DNA from: JAADEM01 sp965371855
Lineage (GTDB): Bacteria; Bacteroidota; Bacteroidia; Bacteroidales; Marinilabiliaceae
Direction of reading: 5' to 3'
NCBI GenBank assembly: GCA_965371855.1
Contig: CBDUZZ010000008.1
Span: forward strand, 15,299-79,298
Length of the DNA: 64,000 nt
In this document: one piece after another, positions 8,823 through 18,370 of the stretch
How the letters are laid out: each line of letters begins with the position of its first letter
Position numbering within the stretch: position 1 is the stretch's first letter
The notes under the pieces: generated by a model
The model's input: only the letters and a program-made list of their open reading frames with translations
The model's database searches: none
Told to the model about the DNA's origin: nothing
Position numbers and translations under genes: made by a program

Positions 8823-10328
8823 ATGAATAAAATAAAAACTCTAATTGCAATCTTTGGAATTTCTATCTTGTTTTATAAATGTACAACACATCAAATTCCC
8901 GAAAAACCCAATATCCTTCTAATCGTTTCGGAAGATAACGGACCTGATTTGGGATGTTATGGGAATACGAATGTTTATACACCAAATCTCGACCAGCTTG
9001 CTGCTGAAGGTGCACAGTTTAATAATGCGTTTGTTACCTATTCGGTTTGTAGCCCCTCGCGTGGAACTATTTTTACAGGACTTTATCCGCATCAAAATGG
9101 GCAAATTGGTTTGGCTACTCACAAATACAGAATGTACGAAGGCATTAAAACGTTACCGATATATCTCAGGGAAGTGGGATATCTGACAGGTTGTATCGGC
9201 AAAGTACATGTTAATCCTGAATCAGAAATTCCATGGGATTATCGTCCGGGTGGTTTGCTGAATGGTGCAAATTTTGGTAAAAAGAAAATGCCTGAATATG
9301 CTGTTAAAGCAATGGAGTTTCTTCGCCAATCGGAAGAAAAGCCATTCTTTTTAATGGTGAATTACCCTGATGCACATTTCCCTGTTCAATACGATGTTGA
9401 AGGTTTGCCAACAACTAAAATAAAACCAACAGATGTTGATGGGCCTCTGAATTATGTAGGTGCCAACTCTGAATATCTTCGCGAATACACAGCCAACTAT
9501 TTTAATTGTATGAACCGTCTGGACGAATCGGTGGGGATGTTACTTGATAGTTTTAAAACTTCAGGAAAGGCTGAAAATACAATTATTATTTATATGAGCG
9601 ACCACGGTGCGCAGTTCTCGCGTGGAAAATGCAGTAACTATGAAGCTGCTTTAAGAGTTCCATTTATTATGCATTGGCCCGATAAAATTAAATCTGGGAT
9701 ACAACGTGAGGAGTTGATTTCAACTATTGATTTGTTACCGACTATCCTGGATTTGGCGGGAGTGGAGAAACCCGATTTTATGCCCGGGGAGAGTTTAATG
9801 GCTTTGGCAGAAAATGAAGAAAGTGATTGGACTGAATACGTGTTTGCTGGAGGAACAGGCAGTGCACCACATTTTTATTATCCTCGTAGAAGTGTGCGGG
9901 ATAAACAATTTAAACTCATTCATAATATCAATTATCTGGAAGAAAATCCTCATGTAGGTTTTTACAATCGCAGGCAGGGGCATTTTGTTGCCGGAACAAG
10001 TCTGAAGGAAATAGAAAAACTGAATGATGATATGGCTGAAGTTTATAGGATTTGGCGTAATCCACCACAATTCGAACTTTACGATTTAATAAACGACCCA
10101 TTGGAGTTTGAAAATCTTTCGGATAAACCGGAGTATAAAGAAGAATTGGAGCGTCTGAACAAAGTTTTAAAACAGTGGCAAGTAGATACAAAAGATCCAT
10201 TTAATGACCCGATTAAACTCCAACATTTTAATCAGGAGATTAAAAGTATTGTAGAAAAATACGAAGGTATTAGTTATAGAAGAGACCCGGATTTTAAATG
10301 GAAGTATGTGGATTATTTTATAAATTAA
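8823..10328 (+). CDS. Sulfatase lipoprotein 2 (formylglycine-dependent, type S1)
   Basis: Sulfatase of 501 residues with a lipoprotein-like start (MNKIKTLIAIFGISILFYKC). The metal site is ILLIVSEDNGPDLGCYG, where the usual ADD is SED as in many heparan/N-sulfoglucosamine-type sulfatases. The formylglycine motif CSPSR is at Cys76 followed by GTIFTGLYPHQNG, and TGCIGKVHV and YMSDHGAQFSRGK follow. The SEDNGPDLG start and the N-terminal architecture resemble the SGSH-like (S1_8-type) group, so it is probably not redundant with sulfatase 1. It sits 68 bp after sulfatase 1 and 14 bp before the frameshifted sialidase. Confidence 0.9.
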   Translation: MNKIKTLIAIFGISILFYKCTTHQIPEKPNILLIVSEDNGPDLGCYGNTNVYTPNLDQLAAEGAQFNNAFVTYSVCSPSRGTIFTGLYPHQNGQIGLATHKYRMYEGIKTLPIYLREVGYLTGCIGKVHVNPESEIPWDYRPGGLLNGANFGKKKMPEYAVKAMEFLRQSEEKPFFLMVNYPDAHFPVQYDVEGLPTTKIKPTDVDGPLNYVGANSEYLREYTANYFNCMNRLDESVGMLLDSFKTSGKAENTIIIYMSDHGAQFSRGKCSNYEAALRVPFIMHWPDKIKSGIQREELISTIDLLPTILDLAGVEKPDFMPGESLMALAENEESDWTEYVFAGGTGSAPHFYYPRRSVRDKQFKLIHNINYLEENPHVGFYNRRQGHFVAGTSLKEIEKLNDDMAEVYRIWRNPPQFELYDLINDPLEFENLSDKPEYKEELERLNKVLKQWQVDTKDPFNDPIKLQHFNQEIKSIVEKYEGISYRRDPDFKWKYVDYFIN

Positions 10329-10342
10329 TTGAAATTATCATT

Positions 10343-11468
10343 ATGAAAAAAACAATTGTTGCATTTTTTATTTTTTTTATTGTCTTTGAAACACAAGCGC
10401 AGAATGAAATTTTTTATATTACAAAAGGTGTAAAACAATATCACGATTTGTTTAATAAATCTATGAACGAAGATGTTTCCTGTTATCGGATCCCTGCTAT
10501 TGTAACAGCTCCAAATGGAAATCTGATTGTAGCAATCGACGAACGTGTACCGTCCTGTGCTGATTTGAGAGGAAGCAAAGATATCAATATTGTTATTCGT
10601 AGAAGTTCAGATAATGGTAAAACATGGTCGGAGATTGAAAAGATAGTTGATTTCCCGGATGGAAAATCTGCCTCAGATCCGTCGATGATTGTTGACGAAA
10701 TTACAGGCGATATCTTTCTTTTTTACAACTACATGGATTTGGATAAAGAGAAAGATGTCTACTATCTGCATGTAGTTAAAAGTTCCGATAATGGAAAGAG
10801 CTGGACAGAACCGGAGGATATTACTTCTCAAATTGCAAAAACCGAATGGCACAACGATTTCAAATTTATTACCTCGGGGCGAGGTATCCAGACAAGCACC
10901 GGTAAACTACTTCATTGCATGGTGAATTTAGACAGTGGGTTACACCTGTTTGGTAGCGACGACCATGGTGACTTGGTTTCTTATCGATACTGCCATAAAA
11001 CCTGGTAACGAATCGAAAGTGGTTGAACTGTCAGATGGGAGCTGGATGATTAACAGTCGAATAAATGGCAAAGGAATACGATATGTTCATGTTTCTAACG
11101 ACAATGGAAAAACGTGGAAAACAAGACCAGAACCGGAATTGATAGATCCCGGATGTAATGGTAGTATCATCCGATACTCTTCAATTAAAGCTGGTGACGA
11201 TAAAAATCGTTTGATCTTCTCAAATGCCAAAATGAAAAAAGGCCGTAAAAACATGACTGTTCGGGTTAGTTACGATGAAGGAAAAACATGGACCGAAGGA
11301 AAAACAATCTACCCCGGAGGTTCAGCCTATTCGTCGTTAACACTGCTCGAAAATAGAGATATCGGTCTCTTCTTTGAAAAAGATGGGTATAAGGAAAATG
11401 TTTTTGTAAGCTTTTCACTTGAGTGGTTGACCGATGGAAAAGATTATTATAAAAAACCGAAAGAATAA
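10343..11468 (+). pseudogene. Third sialidase, interrupted by a frameshift
   Basis: Two overlapping frames together spell one secreted sialidase of about 375 residues. Frame one starts at ATG 10343 with signal peptide MKKTIVAFFIFFIVFETQAQ, then YRIPAIVTAPNG and Asp-boxes, and ends out of frame at 11008. The homologous sequence continues from about 10971 in another frame: TWFLIDTAIKPGNESK, more Asp-boxes and the late AYSSLTLLE segment. The break lies inside an Asp-box: GSDDHGD is followed by TW only if two bases (AC) are restored at about 10970-10972. This is either a real inactivating 2-bp loss or a sequencing error. All other expected parts remain, so any decay is recent. Confidence 0.8.
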
Positions 11469-11503
11469 AAATTGATTCGAGGATTTCTTGAAAGGAAGAA
11501 TTT

Positions 11504-12571
11504 ATGAACTCAAAACAACGGGTATTAAAAGCTTTTAATCACGAAGAAACGGACAGAGTGCCTTTCATGTACCGCGACCTGCCCGAAGTGAGGGAGAGGT
11601 TAAAAAAAGATTTAGGTGTAATTACCGATGATGAACTGTTTGAATACCTTGAAATTGATTTTCGTTGGGTAGAACCAAGGTATATTGGACCGAAATTAGA
11701 GCTTGAAAATGGGAATAAAAGGGATATTTGGGGTGTAGAATGGAAATATACTAAATTTAGCAATGATGCCGGATATTGGAATGAAGTTGACCACCCGCTA
11801 AAAGATGCTCAGACTGTTGAAAATTTGGAAAATTACAATTGGCCTAAACTTGAGTGGTACGATTTTTCAAAGTTAGAGGATGAATGTGATAAGTACAAAG
11901 AGTATGCAATTATGACCTCTCCGGGCATTGCCTCTCCCGGTATCTTTCAGTCGCCTATTCAACCTTTAATTGGTGTTGAACGTAGCTTGATGGAACCTTA
12001 CATGAATTCTGATTTTTTCAAGGCTCTGGTTGATAAGGTTCTTGAATTTCAGATTCCTTTTATTGAAAAGATGATGCAGGCGGCAAAAGGCAAAATTGAC
12101 TTTTTCCGTATTGGTGATGATTTCGGAACACAATCCGGATTGCTAGTGGATATTCCAATGTGGGAAGAGTTTATTCAACCTGCCTTTATGAAGATGGCAG
12201 ATGTTGCTAAAAAATATGGAGCACATTATTATCAGCATTCATGTGGGAGTGTACGCGATTTAGTCCCTTCATTTATTAATTCAGGAGTTGAGGTTTTGGA
12301 CCCTGTTCAGGTTAAAGCTCACAGGATGATTCCAACAGAATTAAAAGCTGAATATGGGGATAAACTCTGTTTTTCAGGGGGCGTTGACGAACAGGAATTG
12401 TTGCCAAATGGCACACCGAAAGAGGTGAAAGAGGGGGTTTATAAACTTCTGAATGACATGGCTCGGGGTGGTGGTTTCTTTATGGGGCCAACGCATAACT
12501 TTCAAGATGATATACCCACAAAAAATATTTTGGCTATGTATGAGTCAGGAAAAACATGGAAGTATTATTAG
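11504..12571 (+). CDS. UroD/MtaA-superfamily methyltransferase-like protein, HxCG type
   Basis: Cytoplasmic TIM-barrel protein of 355 residues in the uroporphyrinogen decarboxylase/methylcobamide:CoM methyltransferase superfamily. The start MNSKQRVLKAFNHEETDRVP is the usual family opening. The metal-site motif YYQHSCGSV (His245, Cys247) matches the H-x-C zinc ligands of MtaA/MtbA-type methyltransferases, and FMGPTHNFQDDIP occupies the late loop where those enzymes supply the third ligand. It lacks the arginine-rich N-terminus of true HemE, so heme synthesis is unlikely. Close relatives occur in glycan loci with no settled function. There is no corrinoid protein or reductive activase in the window, so a methyl-transfer role is inference. 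Confidence 0.75.
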   Translation: MNSKQRVLKAFNHEETDRVPFMYRDLPEVRERLKKDLGVITDDELFEYLEIDFRWVEPRYIGPKLELENGNKRDIWGVEWKYTKFSNDAGYWNEVDHPLKDAQTVENLENYNWPKLEWYDFSKLEDECDKYKEYAIMTSPGIASPGIFQSPIQPLIGVERSLMEPYMNSDFFKALVDKVLEFQIPFIEKMMQAAKGKIDFFRIGDDFGTQSGLLVDIPMWEEFIQPAFMKMADVAKKYGAHYYQHSCGSVRDLVPSFINSGVEVLDPVQVKAHRMIPTELKAEYGDKLCFSGGVDEQELLPNGTPKEVKEGVYKLLNDMARGGGFFMGPTHNFQDDIPTKNILAMYESGKTWKYY

Positions 12572-12581
12572 AACAATAAAT

Positions 12582-14051
12582 ATGAATAGAATACTTAGTA
12601 TAGTTTTACTCTCTTTTTTAATCATTAGTTGCTCTGTTAAAGAAGATAACTCTGATTTACCTAATATTATTTTGGTAATGGCCGATGATTTAGGCTACGG
12701 AGATGTGGCCTGTTATGGAAACCCGACCGTTAAAACCCCAAATCTCGATGAAATGGCAAAAACCGGTATTCGTTTCGAAAGGTTTTATGCCGCTTCTCCG
12801 GTTTGTTCGCCAACTCGTGGGAGCTGCTTAACCGGACGCCATGCGTACCGTTACAATATGCCATGGGCCGGCCGATACGGTTTGCCTGATGATGAGATTA
12901 CTATTGCAGAGGCACTAAAAACAAAAGGGTATTCAACCAGCCATTTTGGCAAATGGCACGTTGGAGGATTAAGCAAAAATATTAACCAAAGCGAATTCCC
13001 TGGTGGACCGTCACCTTATTCTCCTCCCTGGGAAAACGGTTTCGACGAGTGCTTCTCAACCGAATCGATGATGCCAAATTACAATCCTTATTATCAGGTT
13101 GGTGGAGATTATGGAACGGCAGATTACAGGTATGTTCAGAATGAACCTGTTGAAAAAGGGCAAAATACCGGAGGGTTCCGATGGACAGACTATTATTGGA
13201 CAGGTGTTGATGAGTATGTAAAAGATGGATTAGAAGGTGATGATGCAAAGATTATTATGGACAGGGCACTTAATTTTATTGAACGTAAATCGATTGAAAA
13301 CGACCCGTTTTTAAGTATTATTTGGTTTCATACACCTCACACACCGGTAGTTGCAGGCTACGAACAACGTGCCAAATATTCGGGATTGAGTTTGTCCGAA
13401 CAACATTGGTTCGGGGCAATATCAGCAATGGATGAGCAGGTGGGTGAATTGCGAAAGAAACTCCGCGAACTACAAATAGAAGAAAACACGATCGTTTGGT
13501 TTTGCAGCGACAATGGTCCGTCGTATGTCCATAATCTCAACTCGTCGGAAGGACTTCGTGGAAAAAAAGCCGAGTTATACGAAGGCGGTGTTCGGGTGCC
13601 GGCAATACTTGAATGGCCGGAAAAAATCCACAACGGTTTTGTGACAAAATTACCTGTTTATACCAGCGATTTTTATCCCTCGTTACTTGCTGTTTGTGGC
13701 ATTAATTTGGAGAATCAATTGCCGTTGGATGGAGTAAATATTATGGAGCCACTTCTATCAAAAATAGAAAAAAGAGATTCTCCAATTATGTTTCAATCAC
13801 CAGTCCCAAACCGATTGGTAAAGCAGGAAACAGATAACATCGAGCAGTTTTCTATCATCGATAATAACTTAAAGTTAATAAGTATCGATAGCGGAAAATC
13901 CTATCAATTGTATGATTTGGATGTTGACAAAACAGAAAGCGAAGATATCTCTAACGAAAACACAGAGATTGTAAAAATAATGAAAGAAAAATTGAAAGTG
14001 TGGCAAAACTCATGCAAAAAGAGTGCTGCCGGATTTGATTATAAAGAATAA
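12582..14051 (+). CDS. Sulfatase lipoprotein 3 (formylglycine-dependent, type S1)
   Basis: Sulfatase of 489 residues. ATG 12582 opens the lipoprotein signal MNRILSIVLLSFLIISC, 10 bp after the previous stop. IILVMADDLGYGDVACYG forms the metal site. The formylglycine motif is CSPTR at Cys75 (Thr instead of Ser, allowed by C-x-P-x-R) followed by GSCLTGRH. TSHFGKWHVGG and WFCSDNGPSYVH carry the other catalytic positions. The GKWHVGGLSKN region and the long insertion around residues 130-200 set it apart from the other two sulfatases. It lies between the two UroD-like genes, which ties those genes to the same glycan-processing operon. Confidence 0.9.
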   Translation: MNRILSIVLLSFLIISCSVKEDNSDLPNIILVMADDLGYGDVACYGNPTVKTPNLDEMAKTGIRFERFYAASPVCSPTRGSCLTGRHAYRYNMPWAGRYGLPDDEITIAEALKTKGYSTSHFGKWHVGGLSKNINQSEFPGGPSPYSPPWENGFDECFSTESMMPNYNPYYQVGGDYGTADYRYVQNEPVEKGQNTGGFRWTDYYWTGVDEYVKDGLEGDDAKIIMDRALNFIERKSIENDPFLSIIWFHTPHTPVVAGYEQRAKYSGLSLSEQHWFGAISAMDEQVGELRKKLRELQIEENTIVWFCSDNGPSYVHNLNSSEGLRGKKAELYEGGVRVPAILEWPEKIHNGFVTKLPVYTSDFYPSLLAVCGINLENQLPLDGVNIMEPLLSKIEKRDSPIMFQSPVPNRLVKQETDNIEQFSIIDNNLKLISIDSGKSYQLYDLDVDKTESEDISNENTEIVKIMKEKLKVWQNSCKKSAAGFDYKE

Positions 14052-14065
14052 TATTATTGTGTTAT

Positions 14066-15088
14066 ATGCGAGAGCCAAACAAACAGCGAATATTTGATGC
14101 TATTAACCATCTGGAATCCTATGAGGTTCCTATTCTGGAGATAGACCCCGATATGGCATTAGTGAATCAGGTTTTAGGGAAGAATCTGCCGATGCATCTT
14201 CACCCATTCGAGATGGAAGCAGATGACAATGTTGAACTTAATATTCGTATGGGTAACGACCTTGCCTTTTTTGGTCATGTTTGGCGGGTTGGCCGTAAAG
14301 AATTTACAGATAATGATGGTCGGATTCATTATGCCGATGGTGAGATCAAAACCAGAGAACAATTAAATGAGATATGGTTTCCGGATATAGATAAGTTGGA
14401 AAAACTATTGGAAGATCATTGCAAAAAAGTTCAGGGCACCGGTATGGGAATTATGTGTAAAGGGCAAACGGCAGCATTTACAACTATGAGTGCCATGGGG
14501 TACAGCGACTTTTTATTGAATACGTTAATGGATTCTGATTTTGTTTTGGATTTTATAAAAGTGATTCATGATTATTGTATGAAAGAGCTGGAAGTGTTTT
14601 TGAATTATCCGGTTGATATGGTGCAGTTTTCAAGTGGGTTGGTTACAAACTCTGCGCCAATGGTGAGTTATGAAGAGTTAGAAAAGTTAGAGCTTAGGTT
14701 TATTGAAGAGAGTATGCAGTTGGCAAAGTCAAAAGGAAAGAAGGTTAATTTTCATATAGATGGGAAGATAGATAATATGATTCCTCGCTTTTTAGAGATG
14801 GGAGTTGATGTGTTAAATCCCATTGATTTGTGTGCAGGAAATCAGGATATATTTGAAATAAAGGAAAAGTTTGGACACAAAATTACTATATCGGGCAATA
14901 TTGATATTGAGGGAGTTTTGAGAACCGGCACTCCTGATGAGGTTTATGAAAATGTAAAAATGCATATCGATAAATTGTCAAAAGGTGGTGGTTACATTGT
15001 TTCATCCAGCCATAATTTGCATGAATTTGTGCCTCTTGAAAACTTTCTTGCAATGAGGGATGCCGTGTTGAAATATGCTAATTTATAA
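14066..15088 (+). CDS. UroD/MtaA-superfamily methyltransferase-like protein, HxDG type
   Basis: TIM-barrel protein of 340 residues, a distant paralogue of the gene at 11504. ATG 14066 is preferred to the in-frame TTG at 14057. Superfamily features are the opening PNKQRIFDAINHLESYEVP, the central FHIDGKIDNMIPRFLEMG, GHKITISGNID and the late SSSHNLHEFVPLENF. The metal motif reads H-I-D-G (His230, Asp232): the Cys ligand of the first paralogue is Asp here, so metal or substrate chemistry should differ. The pair may form a methyltransferase I/II type couple or an unrelated TIM-barrel lyase pair; neither is demonstrated. It is 14 bp after sulfatase 3 and 25 bp before the esterase. Confidence 0.7.
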   Translation: MREPNKQRIFDAINHLESYEVPILEIDPDMALVNQVLGKNLPMHLHPFEMEADDNVELNIRMGNDLAFFGHVWRVGRKEFTDNDGRIHYADGEIKTREQLNEIWFPDIDKLEKLLEDHCKKVQGTGMGIMCKGQTAAFTTMSAMGYSDFLLNTLMDSDFVLDFIKVIHDYCMKELEVFLNYPVDMVQFSSGLVTNSAPMVSYEELEKLELRFIEESMQLAKSKGKKVNFHIDGKIDNMIPRFLEMGVDVLNPIDLCAGNQDIFEIKEKFGHKITISGNIDIEGVLRTGTPDEVYENVKMHIDKLSKGGGYIVSSSHNLHEFVPLENFLAMRDAVLKYANL

Positions 15089-15113
15089 TTGATTATTGAT
15101 TAATTATTATTGA

Positions 15114-17219
15114 ATGAAAAACTTACTTAAATTATATATGTCATTTCTATTTTTTCTATTTGTCATAATTAGTATTGCGCAAAATTCAGAAAAAATCAAA
15201 GTCGCATGTGTGGGTAATTCGGTAACTTTTGGGTATGGAATTGAAAACAGGGATGTGAATAGCTATCCTGCTGAATTGCAAAAGATGCTTGGCAATAAAT
15301 ACGAAGTTGAAAATTTTGGGAAAAGTGGTGCTACGCTTTTAGTTAAAGGACATCGACCTTACATTCAAGAAAAAGAGTTCAGGGAGGCATTAAGATTTAG
15401 CCCGCAAATAGTTATTATTCATTTGGGCTTGAATGATACAGATCCTCGGGACTGGCCAAACTATAGGGATGATTTTGTGAAAGATTATTCGGCGCTGATT
15501 GATTCATTCAGACATTTGCCTTCAGAACCAACAGTTTGGATTTGTAAAATGACACCTATTTTTAGTGATCATCCACGATTTAAATCCGGTACACGCGATT
15601 GGTTTTGGCAGATTCAGCAGAAAATTGAGGTGGTTGCAAACGGAAGTAATACAGAGTTAATAGATTTGCATACATCGCTCTATTCGCGTCCTGATCTGTT
15701 TGCCGATAACCTTCATCCCAATGCTGAGGGGGCCAAAATAATTGCGAAAACCGTTTATGCAAGACTTACTGGCGATTTTGGCGGATTACAAATTCAAAAG
15801 GTATTCAACACCCACATGGTTCTGCAGAGAGGAATTCCAATTCCGGTATTTGGAAAAGCCAACAGGGGTGATAAAATCTCGGTTATTTTTGATCGTAAAA
15901 TAAAAACAGTTGAAACTGATAAATACGGAAATTGGAAAGTTGAATTTCCCCCAAAAAAGGCAGGGGGGCCATATACATTGACAATTCGAAATAGCAATTT
16001 AAAAATTGTTGTCGATGATGTTCTGATTGGCGATGTCTGGCTTTGTTCAGGGCAATCAAACATGGCATTTCAGTTAAAACAGACGGCTCGCGCCGATAAA
16101 GAAATACAAAAAGCCAATTATCCCAAAATCCGTTTGTTGAATATGAATGCTGTGGTTTGGCCGGGTAACGAAAATTGGTCGAAAGAGGATATGCAAAAAA
16201 TAAACAGTCTAAATTATTTCAAAGGAAGTTGGGAAGTTTGTATGCCCGAAACGGCAGCAGGATTCTCAGGCGTGGCTTATTCTTTTGGCAGAAAACTAAA
16301 GCAAGTATTAAACGTACCGATAGGATTGGTTTTAAATGCAGTGGGAGGCTCACCTGCCGAGGCGTGGATAGACAGAGGGACATTGGAATTCGACCCACAG
16401 TTGGTTAATGTGTTGAATGACTGGCAGAATAATGATTTTGTGCAACCTTGGTGTCGTGTACGCGCAGCTGTAAATGTAAAGAATGCAACCAATCCGTTGC
16501 AGCGTCATCCTTTTCAACCTGCTTATTTGTTTGAAACAGGTATTTTGCCGTTGAGCGGTTTTCCGATAAAAGGAGTAATCTGGTACCAGGGCGAATCAAA
16601 TGCGCATAATGTTGAATTTTATGAAGTGCTTTTTCCTGGGTTGGTCAATAGTTGGCGGAATGTTTGGGGTGATGATTTGCCTTTCTATTTTGTGCAATTA
16701 TCGAGTTTAAATCGCCCAAGTTGGGGGTATTTCCGCAATTCTCAACGTAGGTTGGCAAAGCAAATGCCAAATTGTGAAATGGTTGTTTCGAGCGATTTGG
16801 GTAATCCAACCAATGTTCATCCAAAACATAAAAAAGAGGTAGGAGAGAGGTTAGCACTTGTAGCATTGAAAAATTTGTATAGTAAAGATCTTGTATGGCA
16901 GGGGCCTGAAGTGGAAAATATAGAATTCATTAAAAATGAGGTTAAAGTCAAATACAACTTTGCAAAAACTTTGAGGACTAATGATGGAAAACCATTACGT
17001 GGATTTGAAGTGGCTGGAGTGAATCAAATATTCAAACCTGCAAATACAAAAATTATAGGAAATACTATGAAACTTTGGTCTGTTGAAGTTTCTAATCCGA
17101 AATATGTCCGATACGGATGGAGTGCTTTTACCGATGCAAATCTTATAAATGAAGCTGGTCTTCCGGCTTCAACATTTTCATCTGAATTTGAAATAAATAA
17201 AGTATATGAAAAAAATTAA
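15114..17219 (+). CDS. Two-domain sialate O-acetylesterase (SGNH + SASA)
   Basis: Secreted 701-residue esterase with signal peptide MKNLLKLYMSFLFFLFVIIS. An N-terminal GDSL/SGNH hydrolase domain (about 28-220) has the Ser block GNSVTFG, the LGLNDTDPRD block and catalytic Asp/His in DNLHPNAEG. A sialic-acid-specific 9-O-acetylesterase (SASA) domain (about 225-690) has LCSGQSNMAF with the Ser, GVIWYQGESNAHN and SSDLGNPTNVHPKHK with the His. This matches the two-domain EstA/NanS architecture of Bacteroides and Tannerella, which removes O-acetyl groups so that sialidase and lyase can act. It overlaps the lyase gene by 14 bp, so the two are translationally coupled. Confidence 0.9.
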   Translation: MKNLLKLYMSFLFFLFVIISIAQNSEKIKVACVGNSVTFGYGIENRDVNSYPAELQKMLGNKYEVENFGKSGATLLVKGHRPYIQEKEFREALRFSPQIVIIHLGLNDTDPRDWPNYRDDFVKDYSALIDSFRHLPSEPTVWICKMTPIFSDHPRFKSGTRDWFWQIQQKIEVVANGSNTELIDLHTSLYSRPDLFADNLHPNAEGAKIIAKTVYARLTGDFGGLQIQKVFNTHMVLQRGIPIPVFGKANRGDKISVIFDRKIKTVETDKYGNWKVEFPPKKAGGPYTLTIRNSNLKIVVDDVLIGDVWLCSGQSNMAFQLKQTARADKEIQKANYPKIRLLNMNAVVWPGNENWSKEDMQKINSLNYFKGSWEVCMPETAAGFSGVAYSFGRKLKQVLNVPIGLVLNAVGGSPAEAWIDRGTLEFDPQLVNVLNDWQNNDFVQPWCRVRAAVNVKNATNPLQRHPFQPAYLFETGILPLSGFPIKGVIWYQGESNAHNVEFYEVLFPGLVNSWRNVWGDDLPFYFVQLSSLNRPSWGYFRNSQRRLAKQMPNCEMVVSSDLGNPTNVHPKHKKEVGERLALVALKNLYSKDLVWQGPEVENIEFIKNEVKVKYNFAKTLRTNDGKPLRGFEVAGVNQIFKPANTKIIGNTMKLWSVEVSNPKYVRYGWSAFTDANLINEAGLPASTFSSEFEINKVYEKN

Positions 17220-18117
17220 CGGGTATATTGCTGCACCTTTTACTCCAATGTTTGAGAATGGGGATTTGAATCTTGAGTTAATTTCTGATTACGCAGATTT
17301 GCTAATCCGAGCCGGATTAGATGGTGTTTTTGTAAATGGAAGCACAGGCGAAGGTGCTTTGCTAACCAAGGAAGAACGAATGGCTGTAGCTGAAAAATGG
17401 AATGAGGTGGGTGCCGGCAGATTAAAGGTAATTGTTCATACCGGAGGAACAAATGTGCGTGATCAACAGGACTTGGCATCTCATGCCGAAAGAAGCGGAG
17501 CATGGGCAGTGGCTGCCATGGCTCCCGCATTTCTTGCACCTAAAAGAACCGAAGAATTTGTGGAATATTGCAAAGCGATTGCTTCGGCAGCACCATCCTT
17601 GCCGTTTTACTTTTATCACATTCCACCATTAAACGGTTTCAGACTGTCGTTGATCAATTTTCTGAAAGCTGCCGATGGTGTGATACCTAATCTTGCAGGG
17701 ATAAAATTCACTGATAACGATATCTTTGAATTTGAACGTTGCAGATATGTTGCAGGAGGAAAATATGAAATGTTGTGGGGTTACGACGAGATGTTTCTTG
17801 ACGCATTGAGTTATGGTAACTCAGCCGGAATAGGCGGAACATACAATCACTGTTTCAGTTTGTACAAAGACATGAAAGCAGCATACAAAATTAAGGATAT
17901 GGACAGATGTCGTGAACTTCAGCATCAGTCACATCAGTTTTGCGAAATTTTGGGAAGGTATCGCGGCAATATTATGGGTGGAAAACGAATGATGAAGTTT
18001 ATCGGCCTTGATATGGGGCCAAACAGAACTCCTTTACAAACTATTAGTGAAGAGGAAGAAAAACAGATAAAAAAAGAGCTTGATGAGATTGGGTTCTTTG
18101 AGTATTGTAACAGATAA
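17206..18117 (+). CDS. nanA: N-acetylneuraminate lyase
   Basis: Cytoplasmic class I aldolase of 303 residues that splits Neu5Ac to ManNAc and pyruvate. It belongs to the DapA/NAL superfamily. The GxxGE pyruvate-binding motif is in FVNGSTGEGALLT, the catalytic Tyr in FYFYHIPPLNGF and the Schiff-base Lys in AGIKFTDND. The start MKKINGYIAAPFTPM is typical of the family. Neighbours (esterase upstream; mutarotase-transporter and epimerase downstream) decide for neuraminate lyase over dihydrodipicolinate synthase. The start codon lies inside the end of the esterase gene. Confidence 0.93.
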   Translation: MKKINGYIAAPFTPMFENGDLNLELISDYADLLIRAGLDGVFVNGSTGEGALLTKEERMAVAEKWNEVGAGRLKVIVHTGGTNVRDQQDLASHAERSGAWAVAAMAPAFLAPKRTEEFVEYCKAIASAAPSLPFYFYHIPPLNGFRLSLINFLKAADGVIPNLAGIKFTDNDIFEFERCRYVAGGKYEMLWGYDEMFLDALSYGNSAGIGGTYNHCFSLYKDMKAAYKIKDMDRCRELQHQSHQFCEILGRYRGNIMGGKRMMKFIGLDMGPNRTPLQTISEEEEKQIKKELDEIGFFEYCNR

Positions 18118-18196
18118 TTAGTAAACAATGGTGATGCTTCAAGTGACATCGCGGGTAACTAAAATAGAAAAAATAAATTGAGGCGATTTAATAAGT

Positions 18197-18326
18197 CGTC
18201 ATTCCGAGCGATAGCGAAGGAATCTCATCTTGCTTATAACTGTATTGCAAGAGATTGCCTGCCTGCAGCAGGCAGGCTTCTTCTCCGAAATAAATTCGGA
18301 GCAAGCCGTTCCTCATCGCAATGACG
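18197..18326. repeat. REP-like dispersed element with two nested palindromes (copy 1)
   Basis: A 130-bp element in the 253-bp gap between the lyase and transporter genes. It begins CGTCATTCCGAGCG and ends with the inverted end CGCAATGACG. A 10-bp-arm palindrome built on CCTGCCTGC/GCAGGCAGG lies at 18257-18277 and a second hairpin (CTCCGAA...TTCGGAG) at 18283-18301. Related copies are at 54388-54512 and 56705-56786. It probably folds in RNA and could act as a partial terminator or stabiliser between lyase and transporter transcripts. Confidence 0.8.
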
Positions 18327-18370
18327 TTTAATTTGACTTTTTAAACAGCTTCTTAAAGGGGATATTAATT

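Noticed and set aside
11504..12571. HemE (uroporphyrinogen decarboxylase) for heme synthesis
   Set aside because: The protein has the H-x-C-G metal motif and lacks the N-terminal arginine cluster of true UroD; the context is glycan degradation.
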